NCBI RefSeq assembly: GCF_949628265.1
Contig: NC_088789.1
Span: 4,394,886-4,458,885, forward strand
DNA length: 64,000 nucleotides
Origin: Cloeon dipterum
Lineage: Eukaryota > Arthropoda > Insecta > Ephemeroptera > Baetidae
Reading direction: 5' to 3'
Below, piece by piece: positions 1-14,500 of this stretch. A program made the translations under genes and the position numbers. The notes beneath the pieces were generated by a model, which searched no databases, was not told where the DNA came from, and worked only from the letters and a program-made list of their open reading frames with translations. Every line of letters begins with the position of its first letter. Positions within the stretch are counted from its first letter, which is position 1.

Positions 1-3000
1 ACAATGAAACGCACTAAATCTTGTATATTGGAATTTATGCGGTCACAAATGGCGCTTCAATCAGTTTAAAATTCAATAATTTGCTGAAATATAGTAAATT
101 AAATCTATAGAAATTGAACATTGCTGAAAAAAATTATGTGACGAAAAAAAAGGAAAATCTTTAGTGGGAAACTTAATATTCCAAGAAATTTAACATTATC
201 TCGTTTAGTTTCAACACAAACTTATCCAAAAACACATAATTTTACAATGTTCACATCACATTTTAGTTCGGACTTAGAAACCTTAAAACGACACCTGGCT
301 CACCGATTTCGGACGATTTCGAAATTTTTACCTTTTAGGTCATGTCAGAGTTATGCCACGAATGTCGAAACTGGCTTTAAATAATTTAAATTAGGTGTTA
401 TTGATGAGCCAAAGTATTTTTAACTGTAAAAAAATCGTCAACAAAAGATACAAATTTTCAGTTCTGTTGAACGGCTGCAAAGCGGAGTTTGTAACTTTAA
501 ATTAAAAGTGCAACGGAACTACATACTGCGAGTACTCGAACGAAACGTATCGTACTTTTATGCTAAGGGCTGCCTTTTAGTCCTACTCCTCCAAAAGAGA
601 GGGCCACTTTACTTTGAAAAACTGCAATTTCTGGAAAAGGTCGCATAAGGGTGCAGCGGCGGATAAAAGCTGTCCCCCACTTAAAAGTTTATTAGACACC
701 TGAAAAAAGACACGGAAAAGTGCTTCAGAAATATTTCATTACAAGGTGACCTAAAACATTTTTTTTTCAAATTGATCTACAATAACTGACCTACTATGCA
801 ACCTGATTTACTTTCTCTTGAATTTTCCTGGAACATGACAATGAAAATTCAAGCTCAAAACAGCGTATTCAACGTTTTTACAAAGCGTGCTTCTCAGAAA
901 ATATGTACACTATTTTCTTTTACCTGTGGAACAATGAAGACTTCTTGCGACCTTGCAAGCTATTCTGCCTTACAATTTGTCTTCAGGAGTTGCTGCTGTG
1001 TCAGGGTTTTGTTGTGTTTTTGACCAAAAGTCTGAGCTATAGAAACAATCATGATTTTTTGTGCTTAAAATATTGACTGTCGTAAATTTTCAAAGCATTA
1101 TCTACACAACCTTTTGCTTAGGTGCTCAGGTATAAATAGGATACTTATTATTTCCCAACTGGATTTTAAGTATTTTGCACCTCCTACTGCTGGTTTTTAA
1201 AAATGCAAAGAGGCTAGGAAAATAGTCGGGGGCTCACGACATGATGCATTTCGCGATGCTTTTAAAAGACGATTGTTCGACACAAAGCACGTCTTCTTCC
1301 TCTAAGGTCGCTATGAACTTCCCCTACCTGAACTTTATGGCGTTGGAACACAATGAATTGATAATCCCGCAACTCTCTAAAGTGCAGGCGATCGCACACA
1401 AAAGGCAGATGCAGGCGCAACGCGTTTCACACACAAAATTTCAGGACAAAATTGGTACCTTTATAACGGCGAGAAATCCCTTTTTTATTCGTCTCCGTCC
1501 GCCTAAGAATTGCATGATTCATATGCATTATCCACTGGACCATTATCAATTTTATATCTTCGCCTGTACAACAAATAGACCTTCTTTCGGGTGCACAAAG
1601 ACCCTCTTTTTCTGCATTTTATTTTCCGTGATTTATATTTCCTTAAGGTTAGTTCGCATTGAGCACACAACTTGGCGAACCCCGCTGTGGACAAGATATC
1701 GGGCTTTAGTTTGATTAGATAAGCTGGTGAAATATGCAAACAAAAGCAGTTTCGACAGTAAGATGTCAGTTATGCAAATGTAAATAGAACGGAGAGAGTG
1801 CTGCGAGAAAAACAGGACGAATCACAAATTCTGATTTTTGAAAAGCAAGAATGACGTGTCGTCGTGTTTGCTTGATATTGATCCCCCCATATATTCAGAA
1901 GCAGATTTTATGTCATAGTCGTATGAATAGCAAGTAGAGATCCAAATTAATTTACTCTCAGTTTTCCCCAGTTGGTCTAAATTAAGTCAGCCAACGTTCA
2001 AAAGATTAAATTATGCGAAAACCCCGGATTTATGTAAGATACCGTGTCAGGAAGTAGTTCGATCGTTGCTTCACTTTGGAATAATTCAAAAGCTATATAG
2101 GTTGAAATTTGCGTTTAAAGGTCAGTTGCCATGTGTGTAAATTGGATATCTGTGTCCTCATTTCCCCAGACTGACTTCCGCCACTTTTTATCACTTCAAG
2201 TGAAAAAAACAATGCTTTTTTTTAATTACTCGTCTGCATGAACTTTTTTCCTGCCCGACGCAAGGGAAGACAAGGACAGAAGTCCAAATTACTTCCACTT
2301 TCTTTTCTGATAACAATTGCGACCAACTTCATTTAAATGTGCATACCAGAGCAGTTTCTCAACTTGATTGCTTTGACATGTAAAATGTATTTATTTAGCT
2401 TGCATAAGACACACACGAGAGAGGATTTATTTAAAATTATGTATATCGCGCATTGGTTAAAATTCGATTGGTTCGGAGTGACATGTGCGTGCAAATGAGA
2501 TGATGTGAAAAACCTCTCGTCGAGATTGAGTGACACGTTGCCCTTGGCAAGATTTTATTCGCAAGCGCACATTTGCCGGCGATTTTTCACTTTTGATGTT
2601 AGATTTATTGAAATGCGACGTGACAAATAAAAAGGATGTGGCATGCAGTTTATATAATGCCACGTGCCTCGGGTTATTTGGATATGCGTATTGCAGCCGA
2701 TTTTCTTTTATCAAAATAAAAAAATAGGAAGCCGGGGAATATCTTTAAATTATTTATTATTTAGACCCACAGAAAGACCTTCGGCACAGAATCAAAACAG
2801 CGTTTGACGCAGGACCAGCCACGTGCTATACGCTAATGCATGGAAATTAGGTTCAAAATGGGCATATTTTATTATTTGGTTCGTCACTGATTTTTTGTCC
2901 ATGCGACATGATGTGGATTATTTAAAATTATTTCGGACTTCAGGATGATCGACCGTTAAAAATTTACAGGTGCCGAGTCGAATTATCAGAATTTAATGCG

Positions 3001-3580
3001 TTGCCTTGAGACAGGGACACAAGGTGTATTGAACTTAAAAAAAATCTAGCTCTTATTTCATCTTAACCGTAGATTATAATTTTTACAAATTTAAATCAGG
3101 CTTGCAAAATTAAAATTAGTAAAACTTTAAGGTTTTTGAGATAAAGGATATTTTGAAGAGCACTACTACTGCTGTTACAATATTTCTGAATATTTATTTA
3201 ATTAGCCAGAAAGGATCTAAAATGAACATCCCAACTCAAAATTTGTTGATAATTTATTATTTATTCACTGTTCCCATCAAAATACGCTTTGACTGCTTAA
3301 AAATCTATCCTTATATAACTAGTGCTTTATTTTTGTTGGATGAAAGTGAACAAAATTTAGTTTCCAATTTTCAAATAAATCTATTTTGTTACCCATTTCC
3401 CTCAAATAAAATTAGATTGATTTCAAATGCATCTCTTTATAAGTCTGCTCAACTTGGCTTTCTTCTGCAACCGGATTAGTTGTAATTTAAACACAGAGCT
3501 AATTACTGAATTCAAACGCGTTCTTCCCCATCAGCTCGTTGTTTTCCTTATATTCGAACGGTAGACAGGCAGTCTCTGCA
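1..3580. other. AT-rich non-coding region
   Basis: No reading frame here has a recognisable protein family or plausible splice context. The sequence is mainly AT-rich with a mildly GC-richer patch near 1240-1450. An octamer ATGCAAAT occurs at 1772-1779. Confidence 0.6.
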
Positions 3581-3589
3581 CGATATTGA

Positions 3590-4080
3590 GCACCCGGACT
3601 TGATCCGAGAGGTGTTTTCGGGTGCGCAACAACACAACTCCGGCACGCCGGATCGGAATATAAAAAATTAATAGCGGGAGTGGCGAGGCGCGCGGCGCGT
3701 TTTAATTAACATCTCGGCGGGCACGTCCGCGCATTTCTCTCCAGCACACGACGATCACTCTTTCTCTCTGTGAATTCTGCTGCGTCTCGTGTTTTCCGCC
3801 GTCGGACGCATCGCCATTCCCGCCGTGTGCGAGATAAGCGGCGAAAAACACGCAGCGTGGGCACTCTCAGGTACATGCATTCGTCGGAACGCACCCTGAG
3901 CAGCGCGCAGATGATTGTTGGCCCGCGGCCAGAGTTCATTGCGAATGCGTGCGTGGGGTGGGGGTCGAAAAAATGTACTTGAGCGAGAGATGGCTCCGGA
4001 AACACCTGAGCAGAGGACAATGCTCTCGAAGGTGATGACCGTGGGTGCTACCTGCGATATGTACCACGAGCGGCGCACCA

Positions 4081-4163
<83 letters not shown>

Positions 4164-4430
4164 GTTCCCGCTCTGCTCGGCATTCGCACCTTGTCTGCGC
4201 ATACTCACAGACACGCGGCGGCGACGGGCATTGTTGCTGATGGCCCCGGCTACCTTTTGTCCGATTTCCTCCATTCTTCGCCGCGCCACACTAACTGTAC
4301 GCGTGAACGAGCCGGGAAATGATCGATTCTGGTCCGGAATGTGTCCTCCATTAGATGGTGCAAAAATTAAATGAGCAAAAAGTGACCGTTTTCGCGGCTT
4401 TTTTTGCGGGGAACTTGGACGAGCGGCTTC
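3590..4430. promoter_or_regulatory. GC/CpG-rich island with a (CT)n tract
   Basis: This roughly 840-bp stretch is clearly richer in GC and CpG than the flanking AT-rich DNA and encloses a 78-bp CT microsatellite. GAGA-type repeats inside CpG-rich islands are typical of insect promoters and Polycomb/GAGA-factor elements, but no initiator or exon can be assigned. Frames reading Ser-Leu or Arg-Glu repeats through the tract are artefacts. Confidence 0.35.
4084..4161. repeat. (CT)n / (GA)n microsatellite, 78 bp
   Basis: Uninterrupted TC dinucleotide run. It is a potential GAGA-factor landing site and also likely to be length-polymorphic. Confidence 0.97.
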
Positions 4431-4974
4431 ATTTGGTCGGGAATAATTGGCAAATGCTTCAAAACAGCTCAAATGCAAAAACTTGCTCTTCGTAGAAATT
4501 GAATTAAAACATTGCGGCTTGATAGCAGTGTGTATTTTTTTAGAGATGAAACCTCTTGATTCTAACCTCAAAATTGTTCTTAGTCCGTTTTTACGAGTAA
4601 AACACTTCCTGAAAGAACTTTGTTGCTTTTTAGAATCAGCTAATAATAAAGCACTATCTTTGCCAAGTTCTCAAATATTTTATTCACATAATGTATAGCT
4701 TTTAAGAAGAAATTTTCGCGATGGATTAATTTAATGGAATAATTAAATTCATTTTTTGGAAAAAATTTACAGTTTTATTCTGATCTATTCAAACGTTAAA
4801 CTAACTACCGGCAAGATATGAAGAGGTAATACTTTATTTCCTAGCTATATAGTTGAAAAAGATTTAAAGCTTTAATTCAAACACGAATAATTGAAATAAT
4901 GCATATTAATATATAGCATATATAGTAAAAATAAAAACGTAAGCGAGTATTAGCTTTTTCATACTTAAAAATAG

Positions 4975-5040
4975 AATAGAATGTTTATTGAACGCCAACG
5001 GCGTACAACTATTTCCAGTATTTATATAAGGCTGCTTTGG
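4975..5040 (-). mobile_element. possible non-LTR retrotransposon 3' tail fragment
   Basis: Read on the minus strand this ends GTTGTACGCCGTTGGCGTT followed by CAATAAACATTCTATTCTA, i.e. a short conserved hairpin-like block, a poly(A)-signal-like hexamer and a simple tail, as in 3' ends of several insect LINE clades. It is clearly related to the fragment at 14550-14620 (see findings). No reverse-transcriptase frame is attached, so this is a severely truncated copy at best. Confidence 0.35.
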
Positions 5041-8000
5041 TAAATGTCATACTTAAAAATATAGTGCTTATTTAAAAAAACTTCTTGGTTAGCAAAAGCC
5101 TGGTAAAACAGACTATTTGAACCTTAGGGGTAATAATGCCCAGGAAGTGACCATTCGCTTCCTTTCTGAGTGACCCTCACTGTCAAGAGTTGTGAAATCC
5201 GTACGATAAGGGTTGTCTTTTTTTCCAAATTGAAAAATATTATATTGTTCCTTTTAGATCTCTATCTACTTAGTCATAAGTATTGAAAGGGAAACAACCT
5301 CTATTTTCAATCCCAATAATTCGTCTCTATTTTGCTATCGCTATGTCCTTTTATACCTGTCTCGGAGTGAGGTCAACAAAATTCCGAGATAAACTTTTTC
5401 CTAAATGTTAGAAACATCATCCAAAAGGTGTCCATTGGAATGATATTAAAAGCTGGAAATAATGCCGTCGAGTATCGACGACAAGTTCAAGAAAACTGAG
5501 CGAGCACGTAGGGCGAGCTGACCGAGATTGCATCGTTGAGCCGTCCGCGGCAATAAAGTCTGGGTATTATAATACGCACTTCTGACCCGGCGAAATCCAT
5601 AAAAACTTTATGCTGCTAATATATAATATAACACACAACGCGACCGAGAGCTTTGTGCGAGCTGTAAGCAAATCAGAAAACCGCTGCGCACGAGATTCGC
5701 TCCCATCTCTCTCCCAGAGGAAAATAAATATATAAATATATAAAACGTCAAAATACACACAACAATCACGAGCAGCATTCATAAAAAGAGAAATAATAAC
5801 TGTCTTCCGCCGATCGGCGAGCAATGGAGCACACAATCTGCCGTCAAATTGTTCTCGCGCGCGGATATTTTGGCCAGCCAGCAGCAAATTGCGAGCAATT
5901 ATTTTCTGGAAATTATTATACAACCGTCGACAAGAGCTGAAAGTTAAGGTATCTGCTGTCAGGGCAGAGACATAAAAAGTAACAAAAGAGTGAAACGCCG
6001 TAATTTCTTCCTCTTGCGAAAGGATCGTTCAGCTTAGTAATATTTGGATGGAGGAATGTGGAGTTCAAATTGCTGTCCAACTAAGGTTTTGTTCTCACTA
6101 TACTAAGACAGTTGAGTGAAATTTCCCTCAGAGTGTGGAGCAAATTGTTTAGAAATATCTTGATCTTTTATAAACAAAAGCGAATTTCCAAACGAGATAC
6201 ATATTTTATTTCTTAAGATTTTGTTAGTGTACTATCAATAATGGGTTAAACAAACATGTAAAGTTTGATTTCATAAAAAACTCTAATTTCATCAGCGCAA
6301 TGTTGAAATGTTTCGCGTCAAAAACGATAGTGAAACCTTTACTTTCTTACAATTAAAAATACATTTTTTTTTTAAATTTCCCAACTGTTAAGCTCAAAAT
6401 TGAAACATTTGTCTTATTTGCTTTTTTGCTTTGCCTTTTCATCAAAATAATATTATTTTAGTTCATGCAAAGGCATTAGAAAGGAATCCTAAGCATGGCC
6501 TCTGCATATTTATCATCTCTATAGAGTTAAAGCAACAAGCAGTAGAACTATTACCAGTGTTTGTTTTTCTCATCTATATTTTATTACTTTTAAATTACGA
6601 TTGCGATGAAATGCAAATCATAAATAAGTTGACTAACGAGAACAAGGTGTATGCGTAATGTGATTTCTGCACTTAATCTCAAATTGCGAGCGCAAAAATA
6701 TCAAACCAGTCATTCTCGCCGGTGTGCAAAAATCGATAAAACAAAACAAACGTCCGTGAAAGAGATTGTGTTGACGGATCTTTTTGCCAACAAGCCGAAG
6801 GTTAACTCCTGTGTGTGTGCAGCCGAGTTATTATTATACGCGGAATGAACGCCCGCCGCCAGCGCGCCACTCTTTTTTCGCGCAGCAAGCATAATACGTG
6901 TATGCCTCGGCTCCGCGGAGAAGAGATGCAAAGCAGCAAGTTATGTACACACGAACGAAGGCAAAATAATAGGATCACTTGTTACAAAAAGCAGAAAAGG
7001 CTAGAGCATCCGCTCATCGCGAGAGGGAAGTGAAAAACTGTTTCTTCGTTCATTAAAAAAGGGGGAATCATTAATATATGTTCATAAATACGATTTACGT
7101 ATTTGTGTATTTGATTCATAACCACCAAAACCAGTCAAAAACTGATTTAATTACCAAATACATATTTTGAAAACTCTTTAAATTATTTATTTGAATCGCA
7201 AAACTTAACTTAAATGCCAATCGACAATATTTTTTTCAGATGTGATAATTTTCAATAAATTTTACGCTACCTGTTGTAGCTAACAAATTTTTGGCATAAA
7301 TTTTCAAATTAAAAAACCAAAAGCACAAAGAACTATGCCAAATTTTTTGAGGATAACAAACTTTTCGATTCGAAATAAACTACTATTGTTTCATCATTTG
7401 GTTCCCGGCTCAAAAAAATTATATCTTTGAGGACGATATGGAAGGTCGATGACATTGGGGCATGGAGTTGAGTGTCAGATGGATGCTTTTGTTAGGAAGG
7501 ATAGAAAAGGTAAACGACCTGTAAATGAAATTCTTTAATAAAATTTCTAAAGCAATAGACCGCTTTGAAAATAATTAAATTATATTTTACGTTCATAAAT
7601 AATCTAGAGCTACCAGTTGAAATGAAAAGTCACTTATTTAATATGTCAAATTCATAGGTTGCACGCATATATTGCGTTTAATAATCATGAATCAATTTTC
7701 AAAGGTTGCAGAAATTTACGTGAACAACATTGAAAGTCGCATCTTCAAGAGGACAGGAAAATTGCGCATCGCTCAACAAGCACCCAAATTTTCACTGTCG
7801 AATTTATTGTTGCCCTTTTCTTGCGACAAGAAAATGCGGAATTTTTCCACTGTCAGGACGAATAGAACTAATCATTTTTTCACATCCCCCAGCTTAGAAA
7901 CACAGCGTTTACGTATTGCTATGTAGCAGCTCCGAATTAACCTTTGCGCCGAATCACGCGTTGAAAAATAAATTCAGTCCGTTCTGAGAGCCTGCCGCTT

Positions 8001-9047
8001 TATATACAAACCGAGAGTACATAACATACATACATCAACGGGTGGTACATAGACGCACACATATACGTATTATAACAAGTGCCGCTACATCGCTGCTGCA
8101 CAAACAAGCGCGCATGTGTTGGATATAAAAACTGGCTGGCGATTTTTTCCAACTTTTTCCTGCTGCCTGACGGTGCTGCTTCCTACTTTGAGGTGATCTC
8201 ATCTCTGCACCGGCAGCAGCAGCAGCATCACCTTATTCCTCGTGTGTAATACACCCGTTGAAATGTGAAGCAAGTTTTTATTTCCTCATACAAAAACCAG
8301 TTTTGTTTATGGCGCACCGAGGGATGCTTATATTCTCTTCTCTCCTCCGCTTACTTGCTCTCGGCCATTATTTCAAGCGCGCATATTCTGGAGATGCGCG
8401 CGCTCACCAGACACACCAGTGGTTTATTGCATTTAATTTACAGCTAAAGAGAGAAAGAGCATCGCTTTTTATTTTCTAATCCTCGCTCTTTCTCTTCAGC
8501 AGCGCGACTCGCTTCTTTCTCTCTGCGGAGGAGAAGGCGCCGTGAATGAAATTGCGCTGGTGACAAACGCCGGAAAGATAGTTCGTCGGCAGTTTCTTGC
8601 ATGACTGACACCAAATCCAACAGAAGCACCGAAATTTTTTAAGCCAACAAGCAACATTTTAAAGTGGAATGATACTGGGCAACAATTGAAAATTATTTAA
8701 ATTGTTGGATACCTTAAACAATTGACCGGTAAACAATTTGTTCAACAATTTGCAATAATAAAAAAATGTCCTTCCTACAATAAAAATTCAAATTTTGCCA
8801 ATTTTCTCCAAAATTTACAGTGCTCGAACATATTTTCTTGGCATATTCCGATTCCTCTCATCGAGATCTGTTCAACGGTGTATGCCACTTATTGGGGAAA
8901 CTCTTGGTTTTGAAATGAAATCGGATTTCAAGTAAGGAGACAGCCATTGCCATTTGAAAAGCACGGTAACTTTGCAGCCAATTTTCTCAAAAAATTACAG
9001 CGCTCCTTAGGTCAATTTAGGCTTTAACTGAATCCTAAGGGATGAGT

Positions 9048-9470
9048 TTATGCATTGGCAACAAGCATTTTCCAGGCTTTTCCAGTATCATTCCTCTTTA
9101 ATTCAGCAAAAAATCGTCTCGCACGCGTAACTTTTGATATAGGCACAAGATTTGAAATCAAGTTAGACAGTAGCTCTGACGTCTGTGCTACGCAGGTTGC
9201 ATACATTCTAATCAGTTTTTTCCTTTTTTGATTGACCTTTATTGTCAGACGCATTATCATAGTAACCACAACAATTAGTATTAAACCGTACTGGACCACC
9301 TTCAACAACCAAACGCGGATTTCCTTTGCAAGAAAAGGGCAAAAATCAATTCGACGGTGAAAATTTGGGTGTTGAAAGTGTCTTTCAAAACCTTGCGTGG
9401 GAATATCGTCCCACAAAGTAAAACCTATTAAGTACTTTGATAAACAACCTCAAAAATTCAAAGAAATATT
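9048..9470 (-). other. unassigned open frame with one putative membrane segment
   Basis: A minus-strand frame remains open from a stop near 9468 down to 9048 (about 138 codons). It includes a strongly hydrophobic stretch (VVQYGLILIVVVTMIMRLTI) flanked by basic residues. There is no good ATG at its start; it opens just after a weak acceptor-like TTTTTGAG. It could be an exon of an unknown membrane protein, a decayed chemoreceptor-like gene, or chance. I do not recognise a family. Confidence 0.15.
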
Positions 9471-11159
9471 AATAGTTACAGTGGATTTGGATGTTAAATA
9501 ATTTTCCTACATTCTTTTGTCCATAACTTACCGTGGGAAATGAGCCGAAAGAATTTTACCTTGACAAAAAATGTGTTAACTATTAGTTGAAAACAACAAA
9601 AAACTGCTGTAACTTATAGGACACAAATCCTTTAAACAGTAAAAGTGAGTCATGCTTCAAGTGAAATAACATTACTGAGAGGTTATGTGCCAAGAATATT
9701 TCCCAATTTTACTGTTTCCTGTTTTTTAAGATCATGAAACTTTTAAATTAAAGATTAACAGAAAATGTGTAGACAATCGTTTTTACTTATCTTGTAACGC
9801 TATACTCTCTAAAAATTAGAAAAAGCTAAAATTTCCCGGGTGGCCGTTTGAATTTTTGTTATAGTCTGCTAATCAAGCAGCGAGCATTGTCTCCTTAATG
9901 GAAATGATGATTTATTTCGCCAGAAGGGAAATTTACCACATAATTCGACAGATCGCGACGAGAGGGATAGAAATAAAGCGGAAAACATCTTTGACAAACC
10001 GTTTCGTTTTTAGAGAATTCAACAAAAACTTCAATTAAATCGTCCCCTCGATCCAAATTTCATTTTTGCACGTTGTAGAGATAAGCTGTTGCTAAATTAT
10101 ACAAACGATAAACTAAATGAACCACTTTTGCAATCGACAATAATGCAAAATGTTCTTAATTGTAGGCTTGTAGAGCTCTACTTTAAACGACAGGCGTAAG
10201 CGAGAAAACTTCCATTATTAAAAATTACACACTTAATACCTATGTATTGAAATCACACACTAAAATTATGGAGATATCATTTTCTTGAGTTTCAGACTCT
10301 AGTTTTCTGTTTTATGAAAGTACTTCGTTTGGATTTGTACTTGTTATCGCCATAATGTTTCAGTGCACTTCAGAGAAGAGCATTTTTTGTTCCATTTGAC
10401 TAGATATGACTGTACTTATCAGTCTTGAACAAAAGATCAAACATTTGGCCGTATGAATGCGAAAACTATTTACCCTATTGAGTGTCTATGCTAATTTAAA
10501 CGGAGCAATACCAACTTTTTGGAGACATATTGCATTATTTGAGTAGAGTAGGTTTGACTATTTTGTTTTGATATTTTTTATTCGAAAACAAATAAAAAAA
10601 TCAGTCATCTGTTAAAATTCCTATTCTATTACACATGTCATGTCATTTAAAATTTTGAACAGGCCCGGTAGTTACAAAGGGAAGAAATATATCATCACGT
10701 TGTAATTTTCTATCCTATTAGATAGAGCTACAAATTTGAAATTTTGACGTCTCATTTGGCAATAATTCAACTGAGTGTTTGATTAAATTTTTATCAGTCT
10801 TACTACTACATTCTTCACTTGACTGGGCTTATATACTATGCTGTTAATAAAACTAACAAATTTTCAAGTAGCATTGCATTGCAAATGCTAACGTCAGAAG
10901 CGAACTCATCTTGGAACTCACGACTGAGTGAGAATATTGTTTGCATTAACTGAGCGAAGTGACTAGAAGGAAACAAATAATTATTCTCATGAGCTGCAAC
11001 TGTGTTTGTGTATATACTCATACTCATGCACGAGATTGATTCCAAAGTGACTGCTTATTTCAATAACAAAGGAAGTGCTTTTGTAGCCGGTCGCTCTGCT
11101 CGTGGTAATTTACTTCGCTATAAATCGCAATCAACTGGTGAATCGTGACACTGGGGCAA

Positions 11160-11540
11160 ATTCAATTAACTCGCCCGCCTCGGCATCAACACTGAATGCC
11201 TCGGCTATGTGTGTGTGTGTGTGACAAGGAAAAATGCAGCCAGGCCGGAATGCGCAGAAAAAGTCGCGTTCGGTCGTCCATTTAGAGAGAGAAGAGAGAG
11301 AGAGAGATGATCGGCCTGCAGCAGCAGCAAGTGTCGGTTGATCTGCGTGATCTCATTTCATTGTCTCCGCGATTCGTTCGGTCGGTCGTTCGGTCGCGCG
11401 CATCACTCAATAACGGGCGAACCTTTGAAGGCGTTTTCGAGCTGCAGAGATGTCGCAGGAAATAACTGCACAGTCGACTCTTCCGCAAGCCCTAGGAACA
11501 ACAACGAGCTCGGCCACAGCAACAGCAGCAGGTTGAAAAG
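11160..11540. promoter_or_regulatory. GC-rich island with GA and GT tracts
   Basis: GC-rich sequence with a short (GT)n at about 11208-11223, a GA-rich run at 11284-11310 and several CAG/CAR repeats at 11320 and 11520. Composition and GAGA-like motifs suggest a regulatory element; no exon is supported. Confidence 0.25.
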
Positions 11541-14500
11541 AATTGCATTTGCGCGGAGGCAGAGAAAAGAAGTTTGTTGCTGTTTAGATGCCTCACATGA
11601 CCTGCAATCAGATTATAAACATCCTTCCTTGGCTGCAAGAGCTCGTAACCTTAGAACACAGACAGAAAACAAAATTGATCAGTGTGTGCGTATAAAACAA
11701 TCAACGTTTTAAATAAAATGTTCGTATTAAAGCCTTAGGAATATCAGCCAGTTTCTTCGACCCAAAGATTGACATTTTTAGTTGGTTTATAGGAATTTAG
11801 GAATTGCTTTTCCACTCAGAATAAGTTCTGAAAAATAATCTTTAATTGATTTTAAATATGTTCACTTTTCAACGAAATATAGCCGCAATACATGAACATG
11901 ATTACCACATTTACTTAAATAAAAGCATGCCATTCTTGAGAAAAAATTGTCACTTGAGGTTTGTTGCATTCTTGAGAGTTTGGTTGGTTCTTTAGGAAAA
12001 CTCGACCAGTTTCGAAGAATCCAGTCCATCCTCTTATATTAGATCATATTTTTTGTAAAAAAAAAACCTTAAATAAGCATTTAACAACGCATTTATTTCA
12101 CGAGTGTGCCCCAAGACAATGTATGTTTATTCCTACTGTCACAGTTACAAAATTTAAATGCATCAAATTGAGACATGGTAAGAATGCTTTGTTCCAAACA
12201 GGTACTCAAATAGTGCATAGGACACATCTTTGTTTTTTTCCTTTTCATCCTGTAAAATCCATTTCAATGTGCTTGTTTAAAATAAGGTGATAGAGGAATT
12301 TTAACGATTCTAAAAAAGTAACCTTCTTGTGATTTGTTGTATATCTCACCATTTTTTTAAAGATCTTCTTTAAAAGAGCATTCATTTTGTAGCGATTATT
12401 CAACGGTGGTTTGATTTCTCAAACAAAAATCAGTTCCCATGACAGTCGAGATTGACCACAGGAAGCGACAACGCATCTTTTTTCCACTATACACAAGTGT
12501 GGGTGCCTTATTAACTGTCGGAAGAGCCATCACACACGCTTTTTTGCCTTTTACACGTCGGCGCGGAGCCATTTATGCGATCTGCGCTTGATTTTATCAG
12601 CTCATGCTAGAGTGCACCGCGTGATACGCCGCGAGTTTCCCAATTTTATGCTCTTCTGCCCGTCGCTATTTCGATGTCAAGTGCCGCACGGCGAACACAA
12701 GACACGCGGCCGGCGCTATTTGGTGCAGAACACCACGGCAAAACTCGCAAAAGTGTGTCGCTGTCACATCCTAATCGCCGGGAAAACGGCGTACTTTTTG
12801 CGCGGACTGTCAACCGAGACGTGTGAAATAGGTTGATCATTCATTTCGAGTAACTCAGGAATTTCTCATTGAAAGATTTATATTTCCTCTCAGATTTTCG
12901 AATTTACTAAACAAGTTTTTGAACATTACACTATGTGTTAACAATATCTCAATTCGGTACTTGATAGTTGAGTTGATATTTTTTTTAAACAAAATGAAGC
13001 AACCGTAGCTAAAAACAAAAATTAAACATTTGATTTTGTCGCGCCCATTGATTTTTTAATAACTATATCACGTGGAACGTTTGACTTAGTACTAACAACA
13101 GGCTTTTTTATATTTTACGCTGGTCCTCTCATAAATTAGGGCGTCAGTCCAGTCGCTGAAAAAATATAACAGTGGGATGTTGTCTGCTGTAATTATTTCC
13201 ATGAAGATTTACTATACAATTTCAAGAATTTATTCATCAAGAAGTCCATCCATAAGCAGTGAAATTTTATTGAAAAAACAATATTGTTTTCAAACGTGTT
13301 TTTTATTAATTTCTACCTAGTTTTTTTTAGCTCTTCTATGTTTATATTTTTTATTCAAATAACATAAATATTTACTGAAAGAATAGATTAACGATGAGAG
13401 GCTACGAGTGCAATGAAGTATAAAATGATTAGTTTAATACAGTTTAATGTTGTACGCGATTAATAGCTTGTTATGTTAAAAAAAGGATGGCACTGTCTCG
13501 TAATGGACAGCCTCTATTACGGGTCACATCCCTCATTAGCAGAAATTTGATTGTTAGCAAAATTAAATTGTTTGCTGCACAGAATTGTGAAAACGACTGA
13601 CTGCTCACTCATTGTGAAGCAAAGTCAAAATATAATAATTTCAAGTGCCATCAGCACAATTTTAACTTTACTGTCCATCATTGCACTGAGATGTTTCATG
13701 CGTATAAGTAATAACTAATTAAACTCACTTCTTAAGCGAATAGCTTGCAGCACGTAGTAAATTGCACCTCTCTCGTTCACCGTATAATTTATTGATTAAT
13801 AAAGCGTGTGCGGTTCTGGTTTTAAAAAGGTGCACTTTGCTCGTATAAAGCGATCCTTTCGCACGCGTAGTCGAGCAAACGCCGGAGCAGAGAATGTTGA
13901 AGGCAAACGGGCTCTCGGCGGGTATGCAGAAACCCTATCGTTCCGATCCCTCTGTGTAAAGCTATGCTATGTGCGTGTAATTAATGTTCCGGCAGCGTTA
14001 GAAGTTGCAAGTTGCGTTCATAGACAGTTGAGGAGTCGCAGGCCAATACGGAAAAGGAGATCGCACATTATGCCAGATTGCCGCACGCCGACGGGATTTG
14101 CATTTTCATCTCATTCAGTGACACAGCTTCCTCATTTCTTGGTTGGTCAATCGCCTGTCGCGATAAGTATAGAAGAGATTTGCATATTATTGCGAACGCT
14201 CCACATCAAAATGAAATCTGATTCGCATTATCATGTCGGTCGTAATAAATTCAGTCCATAAATAGATCTATAGCAAGAGTTTCAAAGAAAACGTTAAATG
14301 AGTTGAAAAAAGAAACGTTTATTTAAATGGACCCAAAAACGACCTGCTAGATTATTTTACCAAACTTCTAATTATATTTTAAATGCGTCAGCGTTAACCA
14401 ATTTTCAGCAATTTTGGTATCAAAGATTACTTTGCGTGAATTAAACAAGTATTTAAAATTGTAAGCTGCACTCTGTGAGAATTTAATGCAAGTTTAAACA

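Larger units (their letters stand above)
4431..11150. other. AT-rich non-coding region
   Basis: Mostly AT-rich sequence with no supported gene. It holds a possible non-LTR retrotransposon tail (4975-5040), GC-richer patches near 5640-5900, 6780-6920 and 8330-8600, and one open frame with a membrane-like segment at 9048-9470 (listed separately). An octamer ATGCAAAT lies at 6611-6618. Confidence 0.55.

Noticed and set aside
1241-1714. 157-codon plus-strand frame
   Set aside because: No recognisable domain, low-complexity composition and no splice or promoter support.
3755-4571. Several overlapping frames with long Ser-Leu or Arg-Glu repeats
   Set aside because: They are translations of the (CT)n microsatellite in different frames and strands, with no homologous flanking protein.
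13806-14261. 151-codon plus-strand frame
   Set aside because: No ATG at its start, no domain, and it covers a GC-rich island where long chance frames are expected.
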